From NCBI GenBank assembly GCA_900761995.1, contig CAAFEY010000013.1:1-21687 (forward strand): 21,687 nt of DNA. The letters are read 5' to 3'. The translations under genes and the position numbers were made by a program. Source of the stretch: an uncultured Collinsella sp. (GTDB taxonomy: Bacteria; Actinomycetota; Coriobacteriia; Coriobacteriales; Coriobacteriaceae). Positions 14,345 to 21,687 of the stretch are shown here, one piece after another; the stretch's first letter is position 1, and each line of letters begins with the position of its first letter. The notes under the pieces are model-generated. The model ran no database searches, was not told the origin of the DNA, and saw only the letters and a list, made by a program, of their open reading frames with translations.

Positions 14345-16012
14345 TTAGAACAGGCCGGTGATGTTGCCGTCGCTGTCGACGTCGATGTTCTCAGCCGCGG
14401 GGACCTTGGGCAAGCCCGGCATGGTCAGAACACTGCCAGTCAATGCGACCACAAAGTGGGCACCGGCGGAAACCTTGAGCTCGCGCACCGTGATGCGGAA
14501 GTTCTCGGGAGCGCCCAGGGCCTTGGCGTTGTCGCTAAAGCTGTACTGCGTCTTGGCCACGCACACCGGCAGGTTGCCAAAGCCGTTCTCGCGCAGCTCG
14601 GCGAGCTGGCGCTTGGCGGCCGGCGTAAAGTCGACGCCGTCGGCGCGGTAGACCTTGGTGGCAATGGCCTCAAGAGCGTCGGCCACATCGGCGCCGTCCT
14701 CATAGGCAAACTTGAGCTCGCTCGGCTGCTCAATCAGACGCATGACCTCATCGGCAAGCTCGAGCGCGCCCTCGCCGCCCTTGGCCCAGACCTCGGAAAG
14801 CTTAACGTTGACGCCGAGCTTCTGACACTCGGACTCGATGAGCGCAAGCTCGGCCTCGGTGTCCGTCGGGAAGCGGTTGATGGCGACTACGCAGGGCAGA
14901 CCATAAACGTTCTGGATGTTGTCGACGTGACGCAGCAGGTTGGGCATGCCGGCCTTGAGTGCCTCGAGGTTCTCCTCGTTGAGGTCGGCCTTGGCGACGC
15001 CACCGTTGTACTTCAGCGCACGAGCGGTCGCGACGACCACGACGGCGCTGGGGCGAACGCCCGTCATGCGGCACTTGATGTCGAGGAACTTCTCGGCACC
15101 CAGATCGGCACCGAAGCCGGCCTCGGTAATGGCGACATCGCCAAAGCGCATCGCCATACGCGTGGCCATGATGGAGTTGCAGCCGTGGGCAATATTGGCG
15201 AAGGGACCGCCGTGGACAAACGCGGGCGTACCCTCGAGCGTCTGCACCAGATTGGGCTTGAGCGCATCCTTGAGCAGGGCCGCCATGGCACCCTGAGCCT
15301 TAAGGTCACGGGCGCGAACGGGCTCGCCGGCATAGCTGTAGCCGACAACAATCTCGCCCAGGCGCTCCTTGAGGTCATTGATGCTCGTGGACAGGCACAG
15401 GATTGCCATGACCTCGGAGGCAACGGTGATATCGAAGCCGTCCTCGCGCGGCACGCCCTGGGCCTTGCCGCCAATACCGTCGATGACATGGCGCAGCTGA
15501 CGGTCGTTCATGTCGACGACGCGCTTCCAGGTGATGCGCTTAACATCGATACCGAGCTGGTTGCCCTGCTGAATATGGTTGTCGAGCATGGCGGCCAGCA
15601 GGTTGTTAGCGGCACCGATAGCGTGGAAGTCACCGGTAAAGTGCAGGTTGATGTCCTCCATGGGGATGACCTGCGCCCAGCCGCCGCCGGCGGCACCGCC
15701 CTTGACGCCAAAGACGGGACCGAGCGAAGGCTCACGCAGGGCCACAGCACTCTTGACGCCGCGACGGCGCAGGCCATCGGCCAGACCGATGGTCGTGGTG
15801 GTCTTACCCTCGCCCGCAGGCGTGGGGTTGATGGCGGTCACGAGGACGAGCTTGGCCTGGTGATCAGTTGGCTCATTAAGCAGAGAGTAGTCGACCTTAG
15901 CCTTGTCGAAGCCGTACGGAATCAGGTGCTTTACGTCGACACCGGCGTTCTTGGCCACCTCGGTAATGGGCAGCGGTGTGACGGAACGTGCGATTTCGAT
16001 GTCAGTAGGCAT
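14345..16012 (-). CDS. fhs: Formate-tetrahydrofolate ligase
   Basis: A 555-aa cytoplasmic enzyme joining formate to THF with ATP to give 10-formyl-THF, the entry to the folate C1 pool. ATG 16012 (MPTDIEIA) follows AAAGGA with 6-base spacing and matches the family N-terminus. The ATP-binding loop PTPAGEGKTTTT (63-74) is intact, and REPSLGPVFGVKGGAAGGG (93-111) and the full-length remainder are typical. The product feeds the cyclohydrolase/FolD pair 12 kb away in the same window, so formate assimilation to methylene-THF is fully covered here. It is a single-gene transcript with its own terminator. Weak hexamers TTTTAC (16075-16080) and TATGCT (16053-16058), 16 bases apart on the minus strand, could be its promoter. 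Confidence 0.97.
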   Translation of the reverse strand: MPTDIEIARSVTPLPITEVAKNAGVDVKHLIPYGFDKAKVDYSLLNEPTDHQAKLVLVTAINPTPAGEGKTTTTIGLADGLRRRGVKSAVALREPSLGPVFGVKGGAAGGGWAQVIPMEDINLHFTGDFHAIGAANNLLAAMLDNHIQQGNQLGIDVKRITWKRVVDMNDRQLRHVIDGIGGKAQGVPREDGFDITVASEVMAILCLSTSINDLKERLGEIVVGYSYAGEPVRARDLKAQGAMAALLKDALKPNLVQTLEGTPAFVHGGPFANIAHGCNSIMATRMAMRFGDVAITEAGFGADLGAEKFLDIKCRMTGVRPSAVVVVATARALKYNGGVAKADLNEENLEALKAGMPNLLRHVDNIQNVYGLPCVVAINRFPTDTEAELALIESECQKLGVNVKLSEVWAKGGEGALELADEVMRLIEQPSELKFAYEDGADVADALEAIATKVYRADGVDFTPAAKRQLAELRENGFGNLPVCVAKTQYSFSDNAKALGAPENFRITVRELKVSAGAHFVVALTGSVLTMPGLPKVPAAENIDVDSDGNITGLF

Positions 16013-16156
16013 GGGAGGTCCTTTCGTTACCGAATGAGAAAAAGACCAATTCAGCATAGCACGGGCGCGCAATAGTAAAACACCCGTAACCGATGAATGG
16101 CGATATGTTTATCCAATGCTCAGCGCTAGCTTAACAGCCCGCCAAAACAAAGCGCC

Positions 16157-17224
16157 CTAAATGGTAGGTTCAATCCCCAAGTGCTCAAAGGTGCGAAGCG
16201 TTGCCTGGCGGCCCTGGGGCGTGCGAATCATCAAGCCGCACTGCAGCAGATAGGGCTCATAGACATCCTCGAGCGTTCCCGGGTCCTCGCCCACCGCGCT
16301 GGCAAGCGTTGTCAGGCCCACGGCACGTCCGGAGAACGTCTTAGCGAGTGTCTCCAAAATGCGAATATCCATCCAGTCCAGACCAAGCTCATCAATCTCG
16401 AAGAACTCGAGTGCCTGACGGCAAATGTCAAGCTCAATAGGACCGTTGCCGCGTACCTGCGCATAGTCGCGCACACGCTTGAGCAGACGGTTGGCCAAGC
16501 GCGGCGTGCCACGCGAACGTGAGCCGATCTCGAGCGCACTCGGATGATCGATCGTCACGCCCAGAATGGTTGCCGAGCGCGTCACGATCTGGGCGAGCTC
16601 CTCGACCGTGTAGTAGTCCAGGCGATACGAAATGCCAAAGCGGTCGCGCAGCGGGCCGGTCAGCATACCCGAGCGGGTCGTTGCCGCCACCAGCGTAAAC
16701 TTAGGGATATCCAGGCGAATCGAACGTGCGGCCGGGCCTTTACCGATCACGATATCGAGCGCAAAGTCCTCCATAGCGGGATACAGGACTTCCTCGACCG
16801 AACGATTAAGACGGTGGATCTCGTCGATAAACAGCACGTCACCCGGCTGCAAGTTGGTAAGGATAGCCGCCAGGTCGCCGGTGCGCGCGATGGCCGGGCC
16901 GCTCGTCGTCTTGATCTGAGCGCCCAGCTCGTTGGCGATAACGGTGGCCAGCGTGGTCTTGCCCAGACCCGGAGGGCCCGAAAAGATCACGTGGTCGAGC
17001 GTCTCGCCACGGCTCTGCGCCGCCTCGATCAGCACGCGAAGGCTCTGCTTGATATGCTCCTGACCGCAGTAGTCGTCCAGGCGCTGGGGACGCAGGGTAC
17101 GGTCGACATCGAGGTCTTCGGACGTCAGCTCCGAGCCCACCATGCGCTCACCGTGCGCCATGGATGCCGCCGGCGAATTGCCGGGCGTCGCCCACAGGTC
17201 CTGAGAGTCATCGGCTTCCCACAT
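16157..17224 (-). CDS. ruvB: Holliday junction branch migration helicase RuvB
   Basis: A 355-aa AAA+ motor that, with RuvA, drives branch migration at Holliday junctions. Walker A GPPGLGKT (83-90), Walker B LFIDEIHR (131-138), sensor TTRSGMLTGPLRDRFG with the arginine finger, and the C-terminal winged-helix region ending EHLGIEPT are all present. ATG 17224 overlaps the ruvA stop as TGATG; a GTG at 17227 is also in frame. The N-terminus is about 25 residues longer than in many relatives, and ATG at residue 28 (MVGSELTSEDL) is an alternative. It is the last gene of ruvCAB. The gap 16013-16156 to fhs contains only the fhs leader. Confidence 0.97.
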   Translation of the reverse strand: MWEADDSQDLWATPGNSPAASMAHGERMVGSELTSEDLDVDRTLRPQRLDDYCGQEHIKQSLRVLIEAAQSRGETLDHVIFSGPPGLGKTTLATVIANELGAQIKTTSGPAIARTGDLAAILTNLQPGDVLFIDEIHRLNRSVEEVLYPAMEDFALDIVIGKGPAARSIRLDIPKFTLVAATTRSGMLTGPLRDRFGISYRLDYYTVEELAQIVTRSATILGVTIDHPSALEIGSRSRGTPRLANRLLKRVRDYAQVRGNGPIELDICRQALEFFEIDELGLDWMDIRILETLAKTFSGRAVGLTTLASAVGEDPGTLEDVYEPYLLQCGLMIRTPQGRQATLRTFEHLGIEPTI

Positions 17225-17844
17225 CACGCATCCATTCCAAGTCGCTTAAGCGCCGCGCCGAGCAGATCCTCGACACGCATATCCTGCCCATCATACCCGC
17301 TCAGGGCAACCTCGGTCTCCTGCGGGCTAAAGCCCATGGAAAGGAGCGCCGCACGGGCGTCATCGATCGCCGAAGGAGCGGCGGCGGGCACGGGCATCGC
17401 AACCTGACCGGGGATCGCATCGACCGGCACAAAGCCCTTGTCCTTGGCAAAGGTGCTCTTGAGCTCCAAGATGAGGCGCTGGGCGGTCTTTTTGCCCACG
17501 CCGGGCACCTTGGCCATGCCCTTGTCGTCCTCGGCCATCACCAGGGAATACAGCTGTCCCACGGTATAGGTGGAAAGTACGGCGAGCGCCAAGCGCGGGC
17601 CAACGCCCGAGACGGACACGAGCCGGTCGAACATCGTGCGCTCATCCTTTGAAGAAAAACCGAAAAGTGTCATGGCGTCCTCGCGCACCTGCATACGCGT
17701 GTAGAGGCGGACCTCGCCGCCGGGCGTCGGCAACGTGGCCGCAGTGCCGCCAGAAATGCCGAGTTCAAATCCAACGCCCGACACGTCGACGACGGCCGAG
17801 CTCATCGTGGCCTCGACAAGCGTTCCATGGAGCTGGGAAATCAT
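17224..17844 (-). CDS. ruvA: Holliday junction DNA helicase subunit RuvA
   Basis: A 206-aa protein that binds four-way junctions as a tetramer and loads RuvB. The order is an OB-fold (1-62, MISQLHGTLVEA to FGFSS), two helix-hairpin-helix motifs (LVSVSGVGPRLALAVL near 75-90 and MAKVPGVGKKTAQRLIL near 110-126), an acid/proline linker, and a C-terminal three-helix RuvB-binding domain (DDARAALLSMGFSPQE onward). I chose ATG 17844 because MISQLHG is the family start and it overlaps the ruvC stop as TGATG, so translation of the three genes is probably coupled. Confidence 0.97.
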   Translation of the reverse strand: MISQLHGTLVEATMSSAVVDVSGVGFELGISGGTAATLPTPGGEVRLYTRMQVREDAMTLFGFSSKDERTMFDRLVSVSGVGPRLALAVLSTYTVGQLYSLVMAEDDKGMAKVPGVGKKTAQRLILELKSTFAKDKGFVPVDAIPGQVAMPVPAAAPSAIDDARAALLSMGFSPQETEVALSGYDGQDMRVEDLLGAALKRLGMDA

Positions 17845-18365
17845 CAGTATCCGGTTCCTCTCTGTTGATAGAACTCGCCACCGGTAAGGGCACGGGTGCG
17901 GCTGAGGTTTACGTGGCAGATGGCGCAAGCCAGGGCATCGGCGGCATGGTCGGGACGCGGGTCGTGGTCGAGCTGCGTGAGCGTACGAACCATATACGCG
18001 ACCTGCCGTTTGTCCGCGGCTCCGGTGCCCACAACAGCCTGCTTAATCTGCATAGGCGTGTACTCGCCAATCTCGAGCGCGCATTCCGAAAGCGCCACGA
18101 GCGCGGCACCGCGGGCATGCGCCGTAGGGATGGCCGAGCGAACGTTGGCGCCAAAGTAAATGCTCTCGATGGCAGCGGTATCGGGTCGATAACGCTCCAC
18201 GACGCCCTTGAGGTCGCGGGCGATATGCGACAGGCGCACCGCGAGCGGACTACCCGCGCTGGTCTCGATGCAGCCATAGGCACGGCAGCGAACCTCGCCA
18301 CGCCGCTCCTCGATAATCCCCCAACCCGTATGAGCCAAACCGGGGTCGATGCCCAAGATAACCAA
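17844..18365 (-). CDS. ruvC: Crossover junction endodeoxyribonuclease RuvC
   Basis: A 173-aa Holliday-junction resolvase with an RNase H-like fold. The acidic active site is intact: D7 in GIDPG, E67 in AIESIYF, and D139/H140 with D143 in PDHAADA. The start is TTG 18365 with GGGGAGG 5 bases upstream; it gives the normal MVILGIDPG N-terminus, and no ATG lies in a sensible place. It is the first gene of the ruvC-ruvA-ruvB operon (1-base class overlaps throughout). A GAAC-N4-GTTC box lies 56 bases upstream, suggesting SOS control. Confidence 0.96.
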   Translation of the reverse strand: MVILGIDPGLAHTGWGIIEERRGEVRCRAYGCIETSAGSPLAVRLSHIARDLKGVVERYRPDTAAIESIYFGANVRSAIPTAHARGAALVALSECALEIGEYTPMQIKQAVVGTGAADKRQVAYMVRTLTQLDHDPRPDHAADALACAICHVNLSRTRALTGGEFYQQRGTGY

Positions 18366-18420
18366 GCCAACCTCCCCTCGTCTTTTACCAAGCGCAAGGC
18401 AAGGCCCCGCGCACTACTCA

Positions 18421-18434
18421 CGAACGTCTGTTCT
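18421..18434. promoter_or_regulatory. LexA (SOS) box upstream of ruvCAB
   Basis: CGAACGTCTGTTCT contains GAAC-N4-GTTC (18422-18433), the Gram-positive LexA operator core, matching most of the consensus CGAACRNRYGTTYC. It lies 56 bases before the ruvC start codon. On the minus strand TATTCT (18440-18435) touches it and could be a -10 box. ruvAB/ruvCAB is an SOS target in many bacteria, which supports the call. Confidence 0.75.
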
Positions 18435-18501
18435 AGAATAACACAACGCTAGCCCTATAAGTCAGCCGAGATCGAATTGTAGGTTGAGCATACGCAAGCG
18501 A

Positions 18502-18599
18502 GCGCCCGCCAGAGCGAGCAATCTGCCTTGAAAGAGGAGGGCATTGACCTGGTGGTCATGCCCGACGATTGAAAGGCAGATTGCCGCTCTGGCGGGCGC
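18502..18599. repeat. Nested long inverted repeat (structured element, possible ncRNA)
   Basis: Outer arms 18502-18529 and 18573-18599 pair over 27 bases with one extra base in the left arm (GCGCCCGCCAGAGCG, then GCAATCTGCCTT). Inside, 18539-18549 and 18554-18563 form a second stem (GGGCAT-GACC, one bulge) with loop TGGT. The transcript in either direction would fold into a long two-part hairpin. Just downstream on the plus strand is a terminator (18613-18646), and TATAAG (18456-18461) upstream could be a plus-strand -10 box. A small RNA of about 180 bases, or a mobile palindromic repeat, are both possible. No convincing gene lies within. Confidence 0.55.
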
Positions 18600-18612
18600 G
18601 CAGCGTCGACTC

Positions 18613-18646
18613 GTTACGCGGTTTGGCAAAACCGCGTAACCTTTTT
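18613..18646 (+). terminator. Plus-strand terminator with no plus-strand gene before it
   Basis: A perfect 12-bp stem GTTACGCGGTTT (18613-18624 with 18629-18640), loop GGCA, then CTTTTT. The U-tract exists only for plus-strand transcription. The minus-strand NAD-synthetase-like gene ends inside it (stop 18647-18645) and may also use the hairpin without a U-tract. Confidence 0.7.
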
Positions 18647-20630
18647 AGTTCTGGCTAAAGAACGGGAACTGCCTCGGATCCACCGGCGGATGCGGCATCG
18701 GCGTGCCCTGGGGTCCACCCTGCGGGCCACCCTGGCCGCCCATCATCTTATCGATGGCGTCCTGAACCTCGCCCTCGAACTTTTTCATGCCCTCGTGCAA
18801 ACGACGCTGACCGCCCTCAGAGCGCAGCTCCTCCATCTGCTCGGGCGAAATACCCAGCAGCTCACCCAAAATGCCCATCATCTCACCGCGCATACGGTCA
18901 CTCGTATCGTCGTCGGCAAAGCGACGCACCTCGGCGCGCGCCAGCGAATCAACCGTCATGCGCTCCTTGCCGTTGAGCCCCAGATCGGACCACGCAAGCA
19001 TGTACGGCCAGGCGCGCTCGGCAAACGAACGGGCAGAGACGATCGGCACCGTCGGCAGCATGCGGCGGGCGGCCTCGCCCTGACGCACGAGCATCAGCAG
19101 CAGCGAGCAGGCCTCAGGCTTGCCAGCGGCCATCGGGATGTCGTCGAAAGATCGATTGCGGTCCACGTGCGACTCGAGCGCACCATCGACCTCACCCGGC
19201 TCGAGCCCGCCGAGCAGCTGTGCCGCGCGGTCGAGCATATCGACCGGACCGTCGAGCGTCGAGAGCGCCTGCGCCAGCACGCGCTCCATACAATCTTCCA
19301 CCGCGTTGAGCGTCACGAGCTCTTGGGGCACCACGGCAGACGTGCGGTTGCGCACGCGCGCCACAAACTCAAGCGTCGACAGGTACACATCGCCAAAGGG
19401 CGCGTAATCACCCTGGTAGCCGCCGCAAAGCGCCGGCGCCGCCAGCGCGTACTCGGTTTTGGACAGCGGACTCAACGCCATCGCACCCAGCTCGAGCGCC
19501 GTGTCCTCCAGCATGAGGCCCAGCGTGCGAGAGCGCAGGCGCTCGGCGTCGCCCGCCGACACATCGCGGTCGAGCACGCGCGCGGCATCCGGCGCATCGC
19601 GCTCAACCGTGCGAATATGCAGGCGCTCGGCAATGGCGCGAACGGCGGCACAGCGAGCAGCCTCGGCCTCCTCCTGCGCCGGCGTAAAGATGCGGTTGCG
19701 CCCCAGCACCAGGCCAATCACGTTACGTGGGCCCAGAGCGTCGACGGCCAGCGCCGCCAGCAGGGACGACGGCAAGTCGCCCTCGAGTGCCACCACGGCG
19801 CGCGACGCACCGTGGGCCCGGGCGTTGTCGCGCACGGCGAGCACCAGCGCCTGCCACAGCCACTCCTCGGAACGGAACTCGGGCAGTTCGTGATCTTCCA
19901 GGGCATCGAGCATCACGCCGCGCTGAATCTCCTGAACCAGCAGGCTCTCCTCAAAACACGGCGCTTGGGCCACCACGCGACCGCAGTCGTCGAGCACAAA
20001 CGAACCGCCGGTATACACCGACTCGTCATAGGCACCGACCGGCGCCATACAGGCAAACCACACGCTGCGCTTGGATGCGATCTTGCGGTAGGCGCCGCTG
20101 CGAACGGCGGCAATGGCGGCAGTCTCGCGGTCGGTCATGTCAAACGCGTTGAATTGGAAATACGCGATGAGGTCGACGCCGGTCGGCAACATCTCGAGCT
20201 CGCGGTCCAGGTCAAAAATCACGGCGATGCGCACGCCGTCCACGTCGAACACCGGCGGTGCCCAACGCGTGTCGTTGTTCTCGCCACGCTGCAGGGCAAT
20301 GCTCGAACGCGCCGGCACCACATGACCGTCCTTGAGCATCATGTAGTCGAGCAGCGGCTGACCCTCAAACGAAACCGCCGCGGGCACGATGCAGATCATG
20401 TCAAGCTCCTGGATGCGCTCGGCGACACCAGTCAAGCCGGCAAGCATGTCGTGCTCAAAGTCGGCAGCGCCCACCAGGCCACCGGGCATGGCGCCCATAA
20501 AGAGCGGAGCCGGAACGCACAGCACGCGCGCCCCGCGCTCGAGGGCCAGACGAGCCTGGTCCTCGATGCGGCCGCAAATGCCCTCAATATCACCCAGGCG
20601 CATATCGACCTGTGCAAGCGCGAGCTTCAT
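18645..20630 (-). CDS. NAD+ synthetase-like protein with degraded catalytic motifs
   Basis: A 661-aa protein with the layout of glutamine-dependent NAD+ synthetase (NadE): an N-terminal nitrilase-like glutaminase domain (MKLALAQVDMRLGDIEG) and a C-terminal PP-loop ATPase domain. ATG 20630 follows AAAGGG. The nitrilase triad is lost. The expected Glu in [VF]-P-E-L is Ala41 (CVPAPLFMG), the Lys region reads PARSSIALQRG, and the Cys region reads AVIFDLDRE. The PP-loop S-G-G-x-D-S is EGDLPSS near 283-289, although LLAALAVDALGPRNVIGLV after it is clearly NadE-like. TGNKSE became SPLSKTE, followed by a recognisable APFGDVYLSTLEFVARVRN. The tail is Gly/Pro/Gln-rich. Probably a catalytically dead paralogue with a structural or regulatory role, or a strongly altered enzyme. 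The frame is intact. Confidence 0.8.
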   Translation of the reverse strand: MKLALAQVDMRLGDIEGICGRIEDQARLALERGARVLCVPAPLFMGAMPGGLVGAADFEHDMLAGLTGVAERIQELDMICIVPAAVSFEGQPLLDYMMLKDGHVVPARSSIALQRGENNDTRWAPPVFDVDGVRIAVIFDLDRELEMLPTGVDLIAYFQFNAFDMTDRETAAIAAVRSGAYRKIASKRSVWFACMAPVGAYDESVYTGGSFVLDDCGRVVAQAPCFEESLLVQEIQRGVMLDALEDHELPEFRSEEWLWQALVLAVRDNARAHGASRAVVALEGDLPSSLLAALAVDALGPRNVIGLVLGRNRIFTPAQEEAEAARCAAVRAIAERLHIRTVERDAPDAARVLDRDVSAGDAERLRSRTLGLMLEDTALELGAMALSPLSKTEYALAAPALCGGYQGDYAPFGDVYLSTLEFVARVRNRTSAVVPQELVTLNAVEDCMERVLAQALSTLDGPVDMLDRAAQLLGGLEPGEVDGALESHVDRNRSFDDIPMAAGKPEACSLLLMLVRQGEAARRMLPTVPIVSARSFAERAWPYMLAWSDLGLNGKERMTVDSLARAEVRRFADDDTSDRMRGEMMGILGELLGISPEQMEELRSEGGQRRLHEGMKKFEGEVQDAIDKMMGGQGGPQGGPQGTPMPHPPVDPRQFPFFSQN

Positions 20631-20668
20631 GGCTCAGCCCTTTCCGTCGTAAACCATCGAAATCGTAG

Positions 20669-20701
20669 TAAAAGCGCCGGCCGCATGATGCAGTCGGCGC
20701 T
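20669..20701 (-). terminator. Terminator after the superoxide reductase gene
   Basis: On the minus strand, AGCGCCG (20701-20695) pairs with CGGCGCT (20679-20673), with a smaller GCAT/ATGC stem in the loop, followed by TTTTA. It lies 47 bases after the gene's stop and before the NAD-synthetase-like start. Confidence 0.6.
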
Positions 20702-20747
20702 CGCATGTGCATATGCTAGCTATGATACCCCGAGCGGGGGCGCGCTC

Positions 20748-21110
20748 CTAGAACGTCGCGGACCACAGCCCGTGCAGGTTGCAGTAGGCATAGACGGTAC
20801 CGGTCTTGGAACCGCCGGCAAAAAACGTCGCGGGCTTCATGCCGGGCTCAAGGTAATGGACCTCTAAGCGGCCCTCGGCCTCAAGGGCGATCCACTCAAT
20901 ATAGTGCTCGGGCAGGCTGGGGTGCTCGACCGAGCCAACGCGTGCGCGAATCACGTGACCGTCGCGCTCGGTCTCGACAACAGGCACGTGCTTCTCGTGC
21001 GCCGCGTCCTCAGTGTTTGCGGTCAGTTCCGTGCAACCGGCAGGGGTTGCAACGTCGTTGCCAAGGGCGGCAATGAGCTTACCGTCGGGGTCCTTAAAGA
21101 ATTTCGCCAT
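20748..21110 (-). CDS. Superoxide reductase (desulfoferrodoxin family, N-terminal Fe site lost)
   Basis: A 120-aa cytoplasmic enzyme reducing superoxide to peroxide in anaerobes. ATG 21110 follows AAGGAG. The catalytic iron ligands are all visible: H41 in EKHVPVV (with E39-K40), H63 in VEHP, H69 in EHYIEWI, and C110 with H113 in AYCNLHGLW; the spacing matches known enzymes. Two-iron desulfoferrodoxins have an N-terminal domain with four cysteines (C-x2-C and a C-C pair). Here that region (FFKDPDGKLIAALGND to CTEL) keeps the length and pattern but only one cysteine, Cys26. It is therefore a class III-like form in which the first iron centre is gone, as in Treponema. The upstream 150 bases hold no clear promoter. 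Confidence 0.93.
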   Translation of the reverse strand: MAKFFKDPDGKLIAALGNDVATPAGCTELTANTEDAAHEKHVPVVETERDGHVIRARVGSVEHPSLPEHYIEWIALEAEGRLEVHYLEPGMKPATFFAGGSKTGTVYAYCNLHGLWSATF

Positions 21111-21260
21111 GATGTTCTCCTTTGCTGACGTGCCAATGTTCTTGATGGTTCTTATGCCCAAAGGCAGACAAACCATCCACGGCATTGCAAATGAACACAT
21201 AACGGGCGGGGACGATGGGGCAGCGTGCGCTATCCGCCCTGGCGGCCCCACCCGAGCGGG

Positions 21261-21687
21261 TTAGCGCCCGTCGCCGCCCAGCAGCGCCAGAACATCTTCG
21301 CGGGTAAACAGCGCCGACGAGATGCCGTCGCCGCCGAGCACGCTGTTGACCAGGTCGCGCTTGGACTCCTGCATCTGCATAATGCGCTCCTCGATCGTGT
21401 CCTTGGCGATGAGCTTGTACACGGTCACGGTATGTTGCTGGCCAATACGGTGCGCGCGGTCGGTCGCCTGGTCCTGCGCTGCCACGTTCCACCACGGGTC
21501 GTAGTGGATGACCACGTCGGCCGCCGTCAGGTTAAGGCCCACGCCGCCCGCCTTGAGCGAAATCAAAAAGACCGGAACCTCGCCCGCTTGGAACTGCGCG
21601 ACCATCTTGGCGCGGCTCTCCTTAGACGAAGCGCCCGTGAGCTTAAGGAAGGCGATGTCCTCCTTGGCCAAGCGCTTACCGATGATA
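21261..21687 (-). CDS. SNF2-family helicase, C-terminal end (partial)
   Basis: The last 141 or so residues of a SNF2/Swi2-type DNA-dependent ATPase; the rest lies beyond the window. Helicase motifs V and VI are present: LISLKAGGVGLNLTAAD, HYDPWWN and QATDRAHRIGQ with the arginine-finger residues. They are followed by the typical end KLIAKDTIEERI and a short tail ending LLGGDGR. Bacterial members move along duplex DNA and affect transcription or repair. The frame is open to the window edge (IIGKRLAKEDIAF). It is 150 bases upstream of the superoxide reductase start on the same strand, with no obvious terminator between. Confidence 0.95.
   Translation of the reverse strand, partial: IIGKRLAKEDIAFLKLTGASSKESRAKMVAQFQAGEVPVFLISLKAGGVGLNLTAADVVIHYDPWWNVAAQDQATDRAHRIGQQHTVTVYKLIAKDTIEERIMQMQESKRDLVNSVLGGDGISSALFTREDVLALLGGDGR

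Noticed and set aside
14456..16075. Long plus-strand open frame (539 codons) opposite formate-THF ligase
   Set aside because: Fully antisense to a certain gene, with no recognisable domain; explained by high GC and few stop codons.
18497..18572. Short peptide frames within the nested inverted repeat (either strand)
   Set aside because: No Shine-Dalgarno at a suitable distance, and the sequence is better explained by base pairing.
18690..20867. Very long plus-strand open frame (725 codons) opposite the NAD-synthetase-like gene
   Set aside because: It is an antisense shadow of a GC-rich gene: composition dominated by His, Arg, Gln and Ala, no Shine-Dalgarno, no family features.

Overview
The window looks like a chromosomal segment of a high-GC, Gram-positive gut anaerobe, most likely Collinsella or a close relative in the Coriobacteriia. 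This is inferred from gene content: lipoproteins with L-V-G-C lipoboxes, a Tat-exported surface protein with an LANTG sortase signal, a GAAC-N4-GTTC LexA box, a folate C1 module (FolD, a cyclodeaminase-type cyclohydrolase, formate-THF ligase) and a superoxide reductase. No 16S or other species marker is present. I saw no tRNA, rRNA, CRISPR array or transposase gene.

Left part (1-2024, minus strand). The 5' end of a C69-family dipeptidase gene carries a stop codon at codon 14. Next comes an AT-rich 238-bp element bounded by 35-bp inverted repeats with a hairpin inside. Then follows a two-gene operon, cyclodeaminase-like cyclohydrolase then folD. This FolD lacks the lysine needed for cyclohydrolase activity, so the neighbour probably supplies that step.

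2025-6710 (plus strand). Two tandem paralogous lipoproteins each have their own strong terminator and the same 18-bp dyad upstream. They are followed by a large Tat-exported, sortase-anchored protein with a PI-PLC X domain.

6711-10310, an accessory-looking stretch. It holds a small PH-like protein, a DUF1016/PDDEXK nuclease-like protein, an ADP-ribosylglycohydrolase, a 73-aa unknown, a possible 30-aa peptide gene with its own terminator, and a minus-strand gene whose SHOCT domain lies one base out of frame behind a UGA stop.

10427-16012. A zinc-ribbon protein, a Mn-type cation diffusion facilitator, a single-pass membrane protein with a PASTA-like outer domain and heptad repeats, and formate-tetrahydrofolate ligase.

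16157-18646. A tightly overlapping ruvC-ruvA-ruvB operon with a LexA-type box upstream, followed by a strongly structured non-coding region (nested inverted repeats plus a plus-strand terminator).

18645-21687 (minus strand). A NAD synthetase-like protein in which all the catalytic motifs I can place are degraded, a superoxide reductase whose N-terminal domain has lost its iron-binding cysteines, and the C-terminal end of a SNF2-type helicase running off the window.

The most distinctive items are the folate pair, the NAD-synthetase-like pseudoenzyme, the +1-frame SHOCT tail, the dipeptidase nonsense codon, and the two structured intergenic elements (264-501 and 18502-18646).
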